A DNA stretch of 64,000 bases from Allopseudospirillum japonicum (GCF_900108915.1 NZ_FNYH01000002.1:186001-250000); one strand, 5' to 3'; positions 24,176 through 33,937 are shown, numbered from the stretch's first letter. The notes: generated by a model not told the origin, from the sequence alone. Made by a program: numbers and translations.

Positions 24176-25159
24176 TCATAATTTGACAAGAACACGTCCG
24201 CGAATTTTGCCTTCTGTAATCGCCTCAGCATACTCAGGCAGTTCGGCCAAGCAAATTTCTGCTGCGACGCTTTGTAAATGCTCGCGGGCCATATTTTTTG
24301 CCAAAGCTTCCCATGCAGCTAAACGTTGCGCATAAGGTTGCATGACACTATCGACGCCTAATAAACTGGCACCGCGCAAAATAAAGGGCATGACGCTTGT
24401 ATTGAGTGCTGGACTTTGTGCTAAACCAACCGCAGCAATACAGGCATTGTATTGGGTTTGTGCAAGTACTTTGGCAAGTGTGTCTCCGCCAACTGTATCC
24501 ACACCGGCAGCCCAGATAGATTTTTCTAGCATTTTGGGCGCTTCTTGCATAAAGTCTGCCCACAAAATCACTTCCTCAGCCCCTAGCGCCTTAAGCTGTG
24601 CGCTCGCCTGTGCTTTAGTGGACAAAGCATGGACCTTGAAGCCTTGTTGTGCTAACAAGCTGACCGCTAGACTACCTACGCCACCGCTAGCACCTGTGAC
24701 AATGACAGGACCTTGATCTGGTGTAATCCCTGCATTTTGTAAACGTTGTACGCAAAGTTGTGCAGTTAAACCTGCTGTGCCCAAGATCATGGCTTCACGG
24801 GTACTTAAACCGTCAGGTAAAGGCACTAACCATTTGGATTGTACACGCATATATTGGGCATAACCGCCCCAGTAACGTTCGCCGACACTCCAACCGGTAA
24901 GAATCACTTGGCTACCGACAGGATAAGCATCTGCTTCAGATTCAACCACTTCTCCGGCGAGATCAACCCCAGGCACCATAGGAAAATCACGTACAATTTT
25001 CCCTTTACCTGTAATGGCTAAACCATCTTTATAATTAAGGGAAGAGTAATCGACTTTAATCAGCACATCACCGGCAGGGAGCGCATCCAATTCCAAGCTT
25101 TCTACTTGTGCTTGGGTTTTGCCTTCATGTTGGCGCAGAACGAGAGCATCAAATGGCAT
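24176..25159 (-). CDS. acuI: AcuI/YhdH-type NADPH-dependent acryloyl-CoA/quinone reductase
   Basis: Zinc-free medium-chain dehydrogenase. AcuI enzymes reduce acryloyl-CoA to propionyl-CoA (detoxification, for example in DMSP or 3-hydroxypropionate metabolism). Visible landmarks are SSLNYKDGLAITGKGKIVRDFPM near the N terminus, PGVDLAGEV, the Rossmann VIVTGASGGVGSLAV (about 150-165), ALGAEEVI, and the C-terminal GKIRGRVLV. Length 327 is right for YhdH/AcuI. It is divergent from a GntR-family regulator gene 135 bases away, which probably controls it. Substrate is inferred from family; a more general oxidoreductase role is possible. Confidence 0.88.
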   Translation of the reverse strand: MPFDALVLRQHEGKTQAQVESLELDALPAGDVLIKVDYSSLNYKDGLAITGKGKIVRDFPMVPGVDLAGEVVESEADAYPVGSQVILTGWSVGERYWGGYAQYMRVQSKWLVPLPDGLSTREAMILGTAGLTAQLCVQRLQNAGITPDQGPVIVTGASGGVGSLAVSLLAQQGFKVHALSTKAQASAQLKALGAEEVILWADFMQEAPKMLEKSIWAAGVDTVGGDTLAKVLAQTQYNACIAAVGLAQSPALNTSVMPFILRGASLLGVDSVMQPYAQRLAAWEALAKNMAREHLQSVAAEICLAELPEYAEAITEGKIRGRVLVKL

Positions 25160-25294
25160 CTTATACCTCTGTATGTGAAGGTTCCAAAAGACTTGTACAC
25201 ACTGTAGAATCCCATTGTTAATTTGTCAAACAAATTAAGTTGCTTTGTCTGTGGTATACTCAATTTTTGCCCATCATCCCTTGGAGACATCCTT

Positions 25295-26044
25295 GTGAAG
25301 TTAGAATTTCGTCCACTGGTCACCGATAGCTTGCCTAAGCAAATTGCCGAACATTTACGTCAAGCCATTTTGGAAGGTGAATTACGTGCTGGCGATCGTT
25401 TACCCACAGAAGATGAATTAGCTGCGCAGTACCAAGTGTCGCGTCCTACAATACGCGAAGCCTTAAAGCGTCTTGCAGCTCAAAACTTAATTCGCTCGCG
25501 TCGCGGTCCAACAGGCGGAACTTTTATTAGTCGCCCTACTTTAGAGGAATCAAGCGAATCTTTAGTAAGTACTACCATGCTGCTGGCAAGTATGAATGAG
25601 TTTTCCTTGGCGGAAATTGCCGAAACGCGCCATCAGCTCACCCGTTTGTGTATGATTTATGCCTGTCAACAACAGCAACAAGGCCTGCTAGAAAAAACAC
25701 ACTTGCAACAGATGCGCCAGCACTTGCAGTTACAAGAGGATGAAATGAGTGATGAGGCATTTTGTGCTGCGGATGTGGCTTTTCATCGTGCCTTAGTCAA
25801 CGCTAGTGGTAACCGGATGTTGGAATTTTTAATGTATGCTTTGGTAGAAGCCATGCAGCCTGTCGCGAATATGGTCGTGTATCAATTCCGTGAACGCCAG
25901 CACGTGATTCAATGTCATCATCAAATGGTCACTGCCTTGGAACAAGGGGATGAAGTACAGGGGAAACAAGCAGTTGATGACTTAATGGATTATCTCAAAG
26001 CACGTTATCAGGAAGCACAACACTGGCGTGCGCAAAGAGGGTAA
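25295..26044 (+). CDS. FadR-subfamily GntR transcriptional regulator
   Basis: 249-residue regulator. The winged helix at about 10-75 contains LPKQIAEHLRQAILEGEL, GDRLPTEDELAAQYQVSRPTIREAL and RRGPTGGTF, the GntR signature. The C-terminal all-helical FCD domain (about 95-235) has the metal-type Asp/His positions (AADVAFHRALV, and H residues near the end), typical of acid-sensing FadR members. Start is GTG 25295 with GGAGA 7 bases upstream; an open frame continues to 25223, but the residues there do not fit the family. Divergent from acuI, which suggests it senses a related acyl or organic acid. Confidence 0.9.
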   Translation: MKLEFRPLVTDSLPKQIAEHLRQAILEGELRAGDRLPTEDELAAQYQVSRPTIREALKRLAAQNLIRSRRGPTGGTFISRPTLEESSESLVSTTMLLASMNEFSLAEIAETRHQLTRLCMIYACQQQQQGLLEKTHLQQMRQHLQLQEDEMSDEAFCAADVAFHRALVNASGNRMLEFLMYALVEAMQPVANMVVYQFRERQHVIQCHHQMVTALEQGDEVQGKQAVDDLMDYLKARYQEAQHWRAQRG

Positions 26045-26053
26045 CTGTGCTCA

Positions 26054-26077
26054 CCCTTGCCCTAGTTAGGGCAAGGG
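26054..26077. repeat. Perfect 10-base palindrome after the GntR gene
   Basis: CCCTTGCCCT / AGGGCAAGGG with a 4-base loop, between convergent genes. No T tract follows on either strand. Similar in style to the palindromes at 16573 and 49165. Confidence 0.6.
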
Positions 26078-26089
26078 ATAAGTGGTGAT

Positions 26090-27079
26090 CTAGTGATGTG
26101 GGGGTGGTGGTTGTGTGAGATCATCAGGAGAAGATGTGTGCGACTTGTGAGAAGGTTCATCATTCTCATCTGTTAACACGCTGTGCACAGAAGGCTGATT
26201 GACAAAAAGTGTAGGATCAGGCTGCATCAAGGCTTCTTCTTCAGCGGCTTTTTCCTGTTGTTTGGCCTGAATTTTCTTGCGTGCAGCTTCTGTGACTTCA
26301 TCTTCGAGTAGTTCGTCTTCTTCTAATTCCATTGAATCGATAAAGTCGTCTTCCTTCTCACGTTGTAGCAACTCGCGATAGCCTTTCAAAGCCTCAACTA
26401 AAAACTCATGATAGCAAGCTGTGTCTTGCAAAGTGCGCATGTTTGCCAACAGGGTATGCTCTTTGGACATGAGGGCAATACGTTTAAACTTGCGTGCGCT
26501 AAGACGTTGGTTGAATTTTACTAAAGGATAAATGCGGCAAATATAACCTTGGCGTCCTTCTAAATCGCGTACATACTCGATCAGTTCGCGTTTGAGTTTT
26601 TTGCGTTTGGTTAATAGCTCAGGGTAACGCGTTAAACTTGGTAAGATTTGCAGCATCCCAGTACCATGAGTTAACCAGAGCACAAAGGCCAAGCCGCCTG
26701 CAATCCCACCGACCCAAGGACCTACAATATTAAGCAAGCTTGTGAAGAACAAGAAAGCAGCGATACCCAAGGATACAAACCAAGTTAAACGAGCACGTCT
26801 TGCAGACTCCACTTCATAATCAGAGGGATACTCAGTCAGGGCAAGTAGCTCGTAGTCGAGGTTCTCCAACTCAACGTAAAGTTTACGGCGCTCTGCTTCT
26901 TGGCGTGCCTGCTCAGCTTTGCGCCTTTCTTCCATTTTTTTCTGGCGTTCTTGTTCTTCCCACTCGATGCGTTCGCGTTCGCGTTGCATCTTGAGTAGGC
27001 GCTCATCTTCCGGAGGTGCCTCTTGTCCCCCTAAAGGTTCCAAGGGAGCCTCTTGCATATTTAGTTTATCGACATCCAT
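26090..27079 (-). CDS. Coiled-coil membrane protein of unknown function
   Basis: 329 residues, family not recognised. N-terminal acidic/proline segment, then a strongly charged coiled coil (about 28-85, Glu/Arg/Lys-rich with EEQERQKKMEERRKAEQ), two adjacent hydrophobic helices (about 102-140, with a Gly-rich turn), then a basic cytoplasmic region (KKLKRELIEYVRDLEG) and a highly acidic tail (about 250-285) ending in a His/Pro-rich stretch. The start is ATG 27079; TTG 27085 is two codons earlier, and no clear SD is seen for either. A scaffold or membrane-shaping role could be imagined, but nothing in context supports one. Confidence 0.7.
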   Translation of the reverse strand: MDVDKLNMQEAPLEPLGGQEAPPEDERLLKMQRERERIEWEEQERQKKMEERRKAEQARQEAERRKLYVELENLDYELLALTEYPSDYEVESARRARLTWFVSLGIAAFLFFTSLLNIVGPWVGGIAGGLAFVLWLTHGTGMLQILPSLTRYPELLTKRKKLKRELIEYVRDLEGRQGYICRIYPLVKFNQRLSARKFKRIALMSKEHTLLANMRTLQDTACYHEFLVEALKGYRELLQREKEDDFIDSMELEEDELLEDEVTEAARKKIQAKQQEKAAEEEALMQPDPTLFVNQPSVHSVLTDENDEPSHKSHTSSPDDLTQPPPPHH

Positions 27080-27402
27080 AAGCAAAACGCATTCTAGTAT
27101 CGGCGGCTACACCCCAAAGGATAGCTTTGGGGAACTTGATGCATCTGTTTGATTAGTGCTTTATGCTATCACTCGCGTATCCATTAAGCTATGTTCTTGC
27201 GCATCTGAATCTCATACTTTTAACGGCTTCCTCTAGCTCAAGGCAACAGATTCCCCATTCTCTAAGAACTGGGCATAGGGATTTGACCAAAATGCGGCTG
27301 AGTCGGCTCGTTACACTAACGGTTGTTTCCCCTATCGCAATCACCAGAAATCTCCGCCTTTGAAGGTGAGGGGGACGTCAATAACTTTAGGATATTTTGC
27401 TT
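27080..27402. other. Gene-free stretch with one perfect hairpin
   Basis: About 320 bases between two divergent genes; any short frames here look random. A perfect palindrome CCCCAAAG / CTTTGGGG (27112-27132) stands just upstream of the coiled-coil gene; the same arms recur in the dnaK leader. A weaker CCTT/AAGG hairpin lies near 27354-27374. Promoters for both flanking genes must be here, but I cannot assign them. It does not fold as a tRNA by eye. Confidence 0.5.
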
Positions 27403-27852
27403 GTGCTGACCTTGATGATGGTGGCCTTAGTTGCCTTTCTATCGGCGACCTTATTGCCGCTGGGTTCCGAAGCTTTAGTGCTCAGTTATAGCTGTCAGCC
27501 ACCTAGTTTAAGTCTCCATATCACGGCCAATTTGTGGATGCTGGGACTGGCAGCGACTTTGGGAAATACCCTAGGAGCTTGCGTAAATTGGTGGTTAGGA
27601 CGCTATTTATTAGTTTATCAGCATAAGTCTTGGTTTCCCGTAAAAGAGGCCGGGCTACAAAAAGCCCAAAAGCATTTCCAGCGCTACGGCTATTGGAGCT
27701 TGCTTTTTACTTGGTTACCCTTGATTGGAGATCCTATTACTTTCATTGCCGGCTTAATGCGTGTCCCCTTTCTTTTATTTACTTTGCTCACTGCTGTGGG
27801 TAAAGGTACACGCTATGCGGTGTTGATTTATGCAGCGAACCAGCTTTGCTGA
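27403..27852 (+). CDS. YqaA-family (DedA-like) membrane protein
   Basis: About 149 residues, mostly hydrophobic: a first helix, then LLPLGSEALVLSY, LAATLGNTLGACVNWWLGRYL and HFQRYGYWSLLFTWLPLIGDP, the recognisable YqaA/SNARE-associated (DedA-like) pattern, with a re-entrant loop and a conserved Arg/Gly (LGRY). Start taken at GTG 27403, with AGGA about 10 bases upstream; TTG 27397 and ATG 27415 are alternatives. YqaA proteins are poorly characterised inner-membrane proteins distantly related to DedA lipid flippases. Convergent with the TRAP transporter genes. Confidence 0.85.
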   Translation: MLTLMMVALVAFLSATLLPLGSEALVLSYSCQPPSLSLHITANLWMLGLAATLGNTLGACVNWWLGRYLLVYQHKSWFPVKEAGLQKAQKHFQRYGYWSLLFTWLPLIGDPITFIAGLMRVPFLLFTLLTAVGKGTRYAVLIYAANQLC

Positions 27853-27873
27853 GCTAGTCGCCGCACTTTTGCA

Positions 27874-29271
27874 TTAGTGATTGAGTTGCTGTGGTAACCA
27901 AGTAGCTAATTCAGGCCAAAAAGCTAATAACAGCAAAAGAATCAACTGCAGTAGGATGAAAGGCGCCACACCCCGATAAATCGCTGAGGTTGGAATAGAA
28001 GCCGGTGCCACACCCCGTAAATAAAAGAGCGCAAATCCAAACGGTGGTGTCAGAAAAGAAGTTTGTAAATTAAGTGCAATCATAATACCTAACCACACTG
28101 GATCTAAACCCATTTTCAGCAAAACAGGTGCCACAATAGGGACAACCACAAAAGTGATTTCAATAAAATCTAGGATAAAACCGAGTAAGAAAATCACTAA
28201 CATAACTACAATTGTGGCACCAATAACACCTCCTGGCATGTTAGCAAACCAGTGCTCGACTAACTCTTCCCCACCAAAACCACGAAACACCAAAGAAAAT
28301 AACGCCGCCCCAATTAAAATCATAAAAATCATGGCGGTCACATGTGTGGTTGAACGCACGACATCAATAAGCACTTGACGTTTAAGTTGTTTTTGCAACA
28401 ACGCCAGCACAAAAGCGCCGAAAGCACCAACACCTGAAGCTTCTGTCGGGGTGGCCAAGCCAAATAAAATCGAGCCTAGTACGGCAATAATGAGGACTAG
28501 AGGGGGAATCAAACCCTTGACTAAGGTTAACCACACGGCTTCTTGTTGGGTACGCTCGGCCAGTAATTGCTCACGTGAGGCCACAGGTGCTAAATGCGGT
28601 TTCAGGTGGGCAAGTACGCTGATATACACAATATAAAGTACTACCAGCACCAAACCGGGAATTAAAGCACCAACAAATAAATCACCGACAGAAACCGTTT
28701 TAGGACTAAAAATACCCATAGAAAGTTGGGCTTGTTGATACGCGGAGGAGAGGACATCGCCTAAAAGTACCAAGGCAATAGAAGGCGGGATGATTTGCCC
28801 CAAAGTCCCTGTGGCGCAAATGCTGCCTGTCGCTAACGCAGGATCATAGCCCCGCTTGAGCATTGTGGGTAGGGATAATAAACCCATGGTGACCACAGTG
28901 GCACCAACAATGCCTGTTGATGCAGCAAGTAGCATACCGACCAAAGTGACCGAGATCCCTAACCCGCCTTTAAAGCGGCCAAACACGACTGCCATTGCAT
29001 CCAGCAAGTTTTCGGCAACCTTGGATTTTTCCAACAACACGCCCATCAGGACAAATAAAGGGATCGCAATCAGCGTTTGGTTGGTCATAATACCGTATAA
29101 ACGGTTTGGCATAGCCTCTAAATAGGAAGCATCGAATACACCTGCCAAACTACCTACACCGGCAAAAATAAGCGCGGTACCCGCTAAAGAAAAAGCTACT
29201 GGATAACCTAGCATTAACACTAAGCAAACCGCAGCAAATAAGACTAGAGGTAAAATATCGACAGCAGCCAC
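27874..29271 (-). CDS. dctM: TRAP transporter large permease DctM
   Basis: Large integral membrane subunit of a tripartite ATP-independent periplasmic transporter. It uses the sodium gradient with a substrate-binding protein to import organic acids or related solutes. 465 residues with about 12 hydrophobic helices; signatures are PLFVLMGVLLE, GIVGATVVTMGLLSLP, TGTLGQIIPPSI and ATPTEASGVGAFGA. The length and sequence style suggest the mannitol/chloroaromatic-type subgroup. GTG start overlaps the dctQ stop by one base (TAGTG). No DctP binding-protein gene is adjacent, so the substrate is unknown. Confidence 0.92.
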   Translation of the reverse strand: MAAVDILPLVLFAAVCLVLMLGYPVAFSLAGTALIFAGVGSLAGVFDASYLEAMPNRLYGIMTNQTLIAIPLFVLMGVLLEKSKVAENLLDAMAVVFGRFKGGLGISVTLVGMLLAASTGIVGATVVTMGLLSLPTMLKRGYDPALATGSICATGTLGQIIPPSIALVLLGDVLSSAYQQAQLSMGIFSPKTVSVGDLFVGALIPGLVLVVLYIVYISVLAHLKPHLAPVASREQLLAERTQQEAVWLTLVKGLIPPLVLIIAVLGSILFGLATPTEASGVGAFGAFVLALLQKQLKRQVLIDVVRSTTHVTAMIFMILIGAALFSLVFRGFGGEELVEHWFANMPGGVIGATIVVMLVIFLLGFILDFIEITFVVVPIVAPVLLKMGLDPVWLGIMIALNLQTSFLTPPFGFALFYLRGVAPASIPTSAIYRGVAPFILLQLILLLLLAFWPELATWLPQQLNH

Positions 29272-29831
29272 TAAAGCATCTCCTCATTAACATGGTGTTC
29301 TGGTGCGGATGCCCATCCTAAAATCGCCATCAAGTTGCGCAAAATTTCGGCGATACCTTGTAAAGCGAGAGTGAAGACCAGCATAAAAATCATGCCTTTC
29401 AGGAGATATACCAAGGGTAAGCCACCTGCTTCGGGAGAAGACTCCTGCAACATCCAACTGTTAATGACATAATCCCAGCTACTGATGCCAATAAATAAAG
29501 TGACAGGTAATAAAAGGAGCAAACCGCCGCATAAATCAACCCAAGCTTGTGCGCGTTTGGACATACGACGATAAAAAATATCTACCCTGACATGACCATC
29601 ATGTTTGAGGGTAAAAGCGACGGCACTCATAAATAAAAATGCGTGTAAATACATCACGGATTCTTGTAAGGCAATATTGCCGATATTGAGCAAATACCTT
29701 AATACCACCACAATCACACTGATAAACATCATCAACAGCGTCAACCAAGCGACACTTTTTCCTAAAACTTCCGTGGTTTTGTCTATGCCTCTAATCCAGC
29801 ATTCCAGCTTGGAGGCGATGTGAGGTGTCAT
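29271..29831 (-). CDS. dctQ: TRAP transporter small permease DctQ
   Basis: Small membrane subunit that stabilises DctM and contacts the binding protein. 186 residues with four helices. The region LQESVMYLHAFLFMSAVAF followed by HDGHVRVDIFY is a characteristic DctQ signature. First gene of a two-gene operon, overlapping dctM by one base. About 130 bases separate it from the divergent hrpA. Confidence 0.92.
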   Translation of the reverse strand: MTPHIASKLECWIRGIDKTTEVLGKSVAWLTLLMMFISVIVVVLRYLLNIGNIALQESVMYLHAFLFMSAVAFTLKHDGHVRVDIFYRRMSKRAQAWVDLCGGLLLLLPVTLFIGISSWDYVINSWMLQESSPEAGGLPLVYLLKGMIFMLVFTLALQGIAEILRNLMAILGWASAPEHHVNEEML

Positions 29832-29959
29832 AAGCGATACCTTTATGATCTTATTAACCTAGGGTGCGTTTTGTTATAGAAACCATGCCAGCATGTGACA
29901 GCTTGCAGGCACTCGGTTAAGATGCGCTCCTTGAATTGGCCTTTCATGACAGGATGCTT

Positions 29960-32900
29960 ATGTCACAAGAGATTCCCCTCACGCCTCAATTACCGCCTTA
30001 TCCTGATCTTAACGCTAAGTTCTCTGCCGAGCTGTGCATGTTAGCCGATCTTGGCCGACTCAAAAAATTAAGCCAGCACATGAAGCAGCGCCAACGTCAA
30101 AATCAACCCACACAGCGTCTACAGGCACAATGGCAAGAGCTCTGGTTATTGAGCCAGCAAAAAGTTTGGCAACGTAGCCAAAACTGGCCCAACATCCATT
30201 TTCCAGAAGATTTACCGATTAGCCAAAAAAGCACGGAAATTATCGCGACGCTAGCGCAACATCAAGTGCTGATTTTGGCGGGTGAAACCGGCTCAGGTAA
30301 AACCACACAATTACCAAAAATGTGTTTAAGCCTTGGCTTAGGACAACGTGGCCTGATAGGGCATACCCAACCGAGGCGTTTAGCCGCACGCTCAGTAGCT
30401 GGGCGTTTGGCAGAAGAACTCGGTGTCAATCTTGGGGAGCGTGTGGGCTATCAAGTCCGTTTCACTGACAGCACGCAAGAGGATACCCTAATTAAGGTAA
30501 TGACGGATGGAATTTTGCTGGCTGGGATCCAACAAGATCCCCTATTGCGTCAATATCAAGTGTTAATTATTGATGAAGCGCACGAGCGCAGCCTCAATAT
30601 TGATTTCTTATTGGGCTACTTAAAAAATATTTTACCAAAACGCCCTGATTTAAAATTAATTATCACCTCTGCCACTATTGATGTAGAAAGATTTTCTGCA
30701 CATTTTAATCAGGCACCTATTATTGAAGTTTCAGGGCGGACTTATCCCGTAGAAATTCGTTATCGGCCTTTATTTAAAGAAGGAGCAGCAGAAGCGGCAG
30801 ATATCAACTTACAAGAAGGTATTTTACAAGCTGTTGAAGAGATTCAAGCTGTTGAGGTGGAAAAGAAATGGCATTTAGGGCCGCGTGATATTTTAGTTTT
30901 CTTACCGGGTGAACGTGAAATTCGTGAAACCGCGCATTATTTACGGAAAGCCCAGCTAAAACTTACAGAAATTTTACCTTTATATGCACGTTTATCCGCA
31001 AAAGAACAAAACCGTATTTTTGCACCGAGTACCAGTCAGCGGCGGATTATTTTATCGACTAACGTGGCAGAAACTTCATTAACGGTTCCCGGAATTCGTT
31101 ATGTGATAGATCCAGGCTTAGTACGTATCAGCCGCTATAGTTATCGTTCTAAAATCCAACGTTTACCAATAGAAGCGATTTCTCAAGCCAGCGCTAACCA
31201 AAGAAGTGGCCGTTGTGGCCGTATTAGTGAAGGCTTGTGTATTCGCTTATATAGTGAAGAAGATTTCCAGCAGCGTCCTGCTTATACTGAGCCAGAAATC
31301 CAGCGCACAAATTTGGCAGCGGTTATTTTACAGATGCTTAATTTGCGTTTGGGAGAAATTAATCATTTTCCTTTTATTGATGCGCCTGATAGTCGCTTTG
31401 TTAAAGATGGTTTGCGTTTATTACATGAATTGGGGGCAGTGGATCAAAAGCATCAACTGACCCCCGTAGGGCGTCAGCTAGCACGCTTGCCACTAGATCC
31501 GCGCTTAGCGCGCATGTTATTAGAGGCGGATCGTCAACATTGTTTGCATGAGATTTTGATTATTACCAGTGCATTAAATATTCAAGATCCGCGGGAACGT
31601 CCAATCGAAAAACAGGCGGCCGCAGACGCGAGCCATAGAGAATGGCAACATCCAGATTCAGACTTTTTAAGCTGGTGTACTTTATGGGAGCAATATGAGC
31701 AACAACGACAAGATTTATCACAAAATCAATTAAAAAAGTATTGTGATAAAGCTTATTTGTCATTTTTACGCATGCGTGAATGGCGGGATACCCATCGTCA
31801 ATTAAAGCTTTTATGCCGTGAATTAGGCTTAAAAGAAAATACTCAAGAAGCAAGTTATCAAAATATCCACACGGCATTAATTAGTGGTCTTTTATCGAAT
31901 TTAGGCCAGTTACACGAGGATAAAACCTATTTAGGCGCACGCAATCGGCGTTTTGTACTTTTTCCCGGTTCAGTCTTATATAAAAAACGCCCTAAGTGGG
32001 TTTTAGCAGGGGAAATTGTAGAAACGTCTCAAGTGTATGCACGCACTTTAGCGAAAATAGATCCTGCATGGGTCGAGCCTTTGGCAGAACACTTAATTAA
32101 ACGCCAGTATTTTGAGCCACATTGGGAAAAAAAACGCGCTCAAGTTGTTGCTTATGAAAGAGTCACTTTATATGGCTTAGATTTGGTGAAAAAACGCCGT
32201 ATTCACTATGGTCCTTTAGATCCAGAGAATGCCCGTGATATTTTTATTCGTACGGCCTTAGTCGAAGGCCATTATCAAACTAAGGCGCACTTTTTTACCC
32301 ATAATCAGGCGCTGATTCATCAAGTCCATGAGTTAGAAGCAAAAGCCAGACGCCGCGATATTTTGGTGGATGATGAAACTTTATTTGAGTTCTATCAAGC
32401 CCGTATTCCTGAACATATTCATCAAGGGCGTAGTTTTGAACGTTGGCGTAAGCAGGCCGAAGCAAAAGATGCGCAAATTCTTTTGCTCACGCAAGCCTAT
32501 TTAATGCAGCGTCAAGCGGAAGAAATTACGGTGGAAGCGTATCCAGATGAATTTTTATGGCAAGGGGTGGCTTATCAATTAACGTATCAGTTTACGCCTG
32601 GAGAGGCTGCCGATGGGGTAACTTTGAGTACACCAGCTTCCATGTTACGCCAGCTCCCAAGTGCGCGCCTAGAATGGTTAGTACCTGGCATGTTGGCAGA
32701 TAAGTGTCTGGCATTACTGAAAAGTTTACCCAAGCAAGTACGCAAAAATTTTGTGCCCTTACCTGATTATGTCCGTGCGGCTACGGATGCTCTCGTGCCC
32801 GATAATGTGCCCCTGACACAAGCCTTAGCATTATTTTTATATAAAATCACTGGGGTGAAAATCGCCCCTGAACACTGGCAACCCCAGAGTTTAGATGCGC

Positions 32901-33937
32901 ACCATTATATCAATATTCGTGTGCTGGATATGCAAGGCAAGGTGTTGGGAGAAGGCCGTGATTTAGCAAAATTACAGCAGACGTTTGCGCAAGATGCGCA
33001 GGCTGGCGCACAAGCCTTGGCCTCTCAACACTTATGTCCCGCGCCCTTTACAACTTGGCCTGAGGCGTTACATTTGCCTATGGCTTTGGAACAAAAACAG
33101 GCGGGCATTCGCGTCAAAGCCTACCCAGCTTTGATTGATTTGGGCGATAAAGTAGAAGTCCAATTACTCGATCATGCGCAAAAAGCGCAATATGCCCATC
33201 AGCAAGGCGTGTTACGTTTGTGTCGTTTGCATCTTGCAACCCGCGAAAAAGCTTTGCTGAAAACCTGGCCGTTATGGTCCAAAGTGTGTTTGCTGTTTCA
33301 TCCTTTAGGGACAAGTGCTCAAGCGGCTGAAGAAGTGTTACAAGCCTTGTGTCAACAAGCTTTTATTGATCCTTACTTGCAGCAGCAACAAGCTTTACCG
33401 CGCAATGCGGCGGAATTTGACGCCTTCTTTACCCAAGGTGAAGCACAATTGGCAAAGCTAGCCCCTGGGTTATTGCAAGCCTTAGTGAGCGCCTTAGAGA
33501 TGCGTCTTGAGTTAGCCAAAGCATTAAAAGGACGTTTATCTTTTGCGTTAGCGATGACCTATAAAGATGTGCAAGCCCATCAACAGCAATTGTTTGCCAA
33601 AGGTTTTATCCGTGATGCAGGTGCTTGGTTAGCAGAGTACCCACGTTATTTGAAAGCAGATCTTATTCGTTTGGAAAAAGCTGGACGTGACCCGATACGG
33701 GATCAGCACTTTGCCCAAGAGCTACAGCAAGGCTACGAAAATTACTTGTTGAAACATCAAGAATATTTGAAATTAGGGTATGCTAACTCGGAGTTAATCC
33801 TGTATCGCTGGATGTTGGAGGAATACAGGGTCTCTTTATATGCACAGCACTTAGGCACAAAAGTCAGTGTCTCTGGTAAGCGCCTGCAACAGCAGTGGCA
33901 GCAAGTCAGTCATCAAGCTGCCGTAGATCAAATATAA
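29960..33937 (+). CDS. hrpA: ATP-dependent RNA helicase HrpA
   Basis: Large DEAH-box helicase; in E. coli it resolves collided ribosomes and processes some mRNA. Motif I GETGSGKTTQ begins at residue 108, the DEAH box at 205, SAT near 237, and the arginine-finger motif QRSGRCGR follows. Helicase-associated HA2 and OB domains continue, then a long C-terminal DUF3418 region characteristic of HrpA rather than HrpB. ATG 29960 has AGG 6 bases upstream; ATG 29954 and TTG 29936 are other in-frame options. 1,325 residues compares with 1,300 in E. coli. Monocistronic, divergent from dctQM. Confidence 0.96.
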   Translation: MSQEIPLTPQLPPYPDLNAKFSAELCMLADLGRLKKLSQHMKQRQRQNQPTQRLQAQWQELWLLSQQKVWQRSQNWPNIHFPEDLPISQKSTEIIATLAQHQVLILAGETGSGKTTQLPKMCLSLGLGQRGLIGHTQPRRLAARSVAGRLAEELGVNLGERVGYQVRFTDSTQEDTLIKVMTDGILLAGIQQDPLLRQYQVLIIDEAHERSLNIDFLLGYLKNILPKRPDLKLIITSATIDVERFSAHFNQAPIIEVSGRTYPVEIRYRPLFKEGAAEAADINLQEGILQAVEEIQAVEVEKKWHLGPRDILVFLPGEREIRETAHYLRKAQLKLTEILPLYARLSAKEQNRIFAPSTSQRRIILSTNVAETSLTVPGIRYVIDPGLVRISRYSYRSKIQRLPIEAISQASANQRSGRCGRISEGLCIRLYSEEDFQQRPAYTEPEIQRTNLAAVILQMLNLRLGEINHFPFIDAPDSRFVKDGLRLLHELGAVDQKHQLTPVGRQLARLPLDPRLARMLLEADRQHCLHEILIITSALNIQDPRERPIEKQAAADASHREWQHPDSDFLSWCTLWEQYEQQRQDLSQNQLKKYCDKAYLSFLRMREWRDTHRQLKLLCRELGLKENTQEASYQNIHTALISGLLSNLGQLHEDKTYLGARNRRFVLFPGSVLYKKRPKWVLAGEIVETSQVYARTLAKIDPAWVEPLAEHLIKRQYFEPHWEKKRAQVVAYERVTLYGLDLVKKRRIHYGPLDPENARDIFIRTALVEGHYQTKAHFFTHNQALIHQVHELEAKARRRDILVDDETLFEFYQARIPEHIHQGRSFERWRKQAEAKDAQILLLTQAYLMQRQAEEITVEAYPDEFLWQGVAYQLTYQFTPGEAADGVTLSTPASMLRQLPSARLEWLVPGMLADKCLALLKSLPKQVRKNFVPLPDYVRAATDALVPDNVPLTQALALFLYKITGVKIAPEHWQPQSLDAHHYINIRVLDMQGKVLGEGRDLAKLQQTFAQDAQAGAQALASQHLCPAPFTTWPEALHLPMALEQKQAGIRVKAYPALIDLGDKVEVQLLDHAQKAQYAHQQGVLRLCRLHLATREKALLKTWPLWSKVCLLFHPLGTSAQAAEEVLQALCQQAFIDPYLQQQQALPRNAAEFDAFFTQGEAQLAKLAPGLLQALVSALEMRLELAKALKGRLSFALAMTYKDVQAHQQQLFAKGFIRDAGAWLAEYPRYLKADLIRLEKAGRDPIRDQHFAQELQQGYENYLLKHQEYLKLGYANSELILYRWMLEEYRVSLYAQHLGTKVSVSGKRLQQQWQQVSHQAAVDQI

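Noticed and set aside
27163-27363. 66-codon open frame in the intergenic stretch before yqaA
   Set aside because: No convincing SD, no signal or domain, and low-complexity codon use; left as gene-free DNA.
27240-27370. Possible tRNA or known riboswitch
   Set aside because: No cloverleaf could be drawn by eye and no conserved riboswitch core was recognised.
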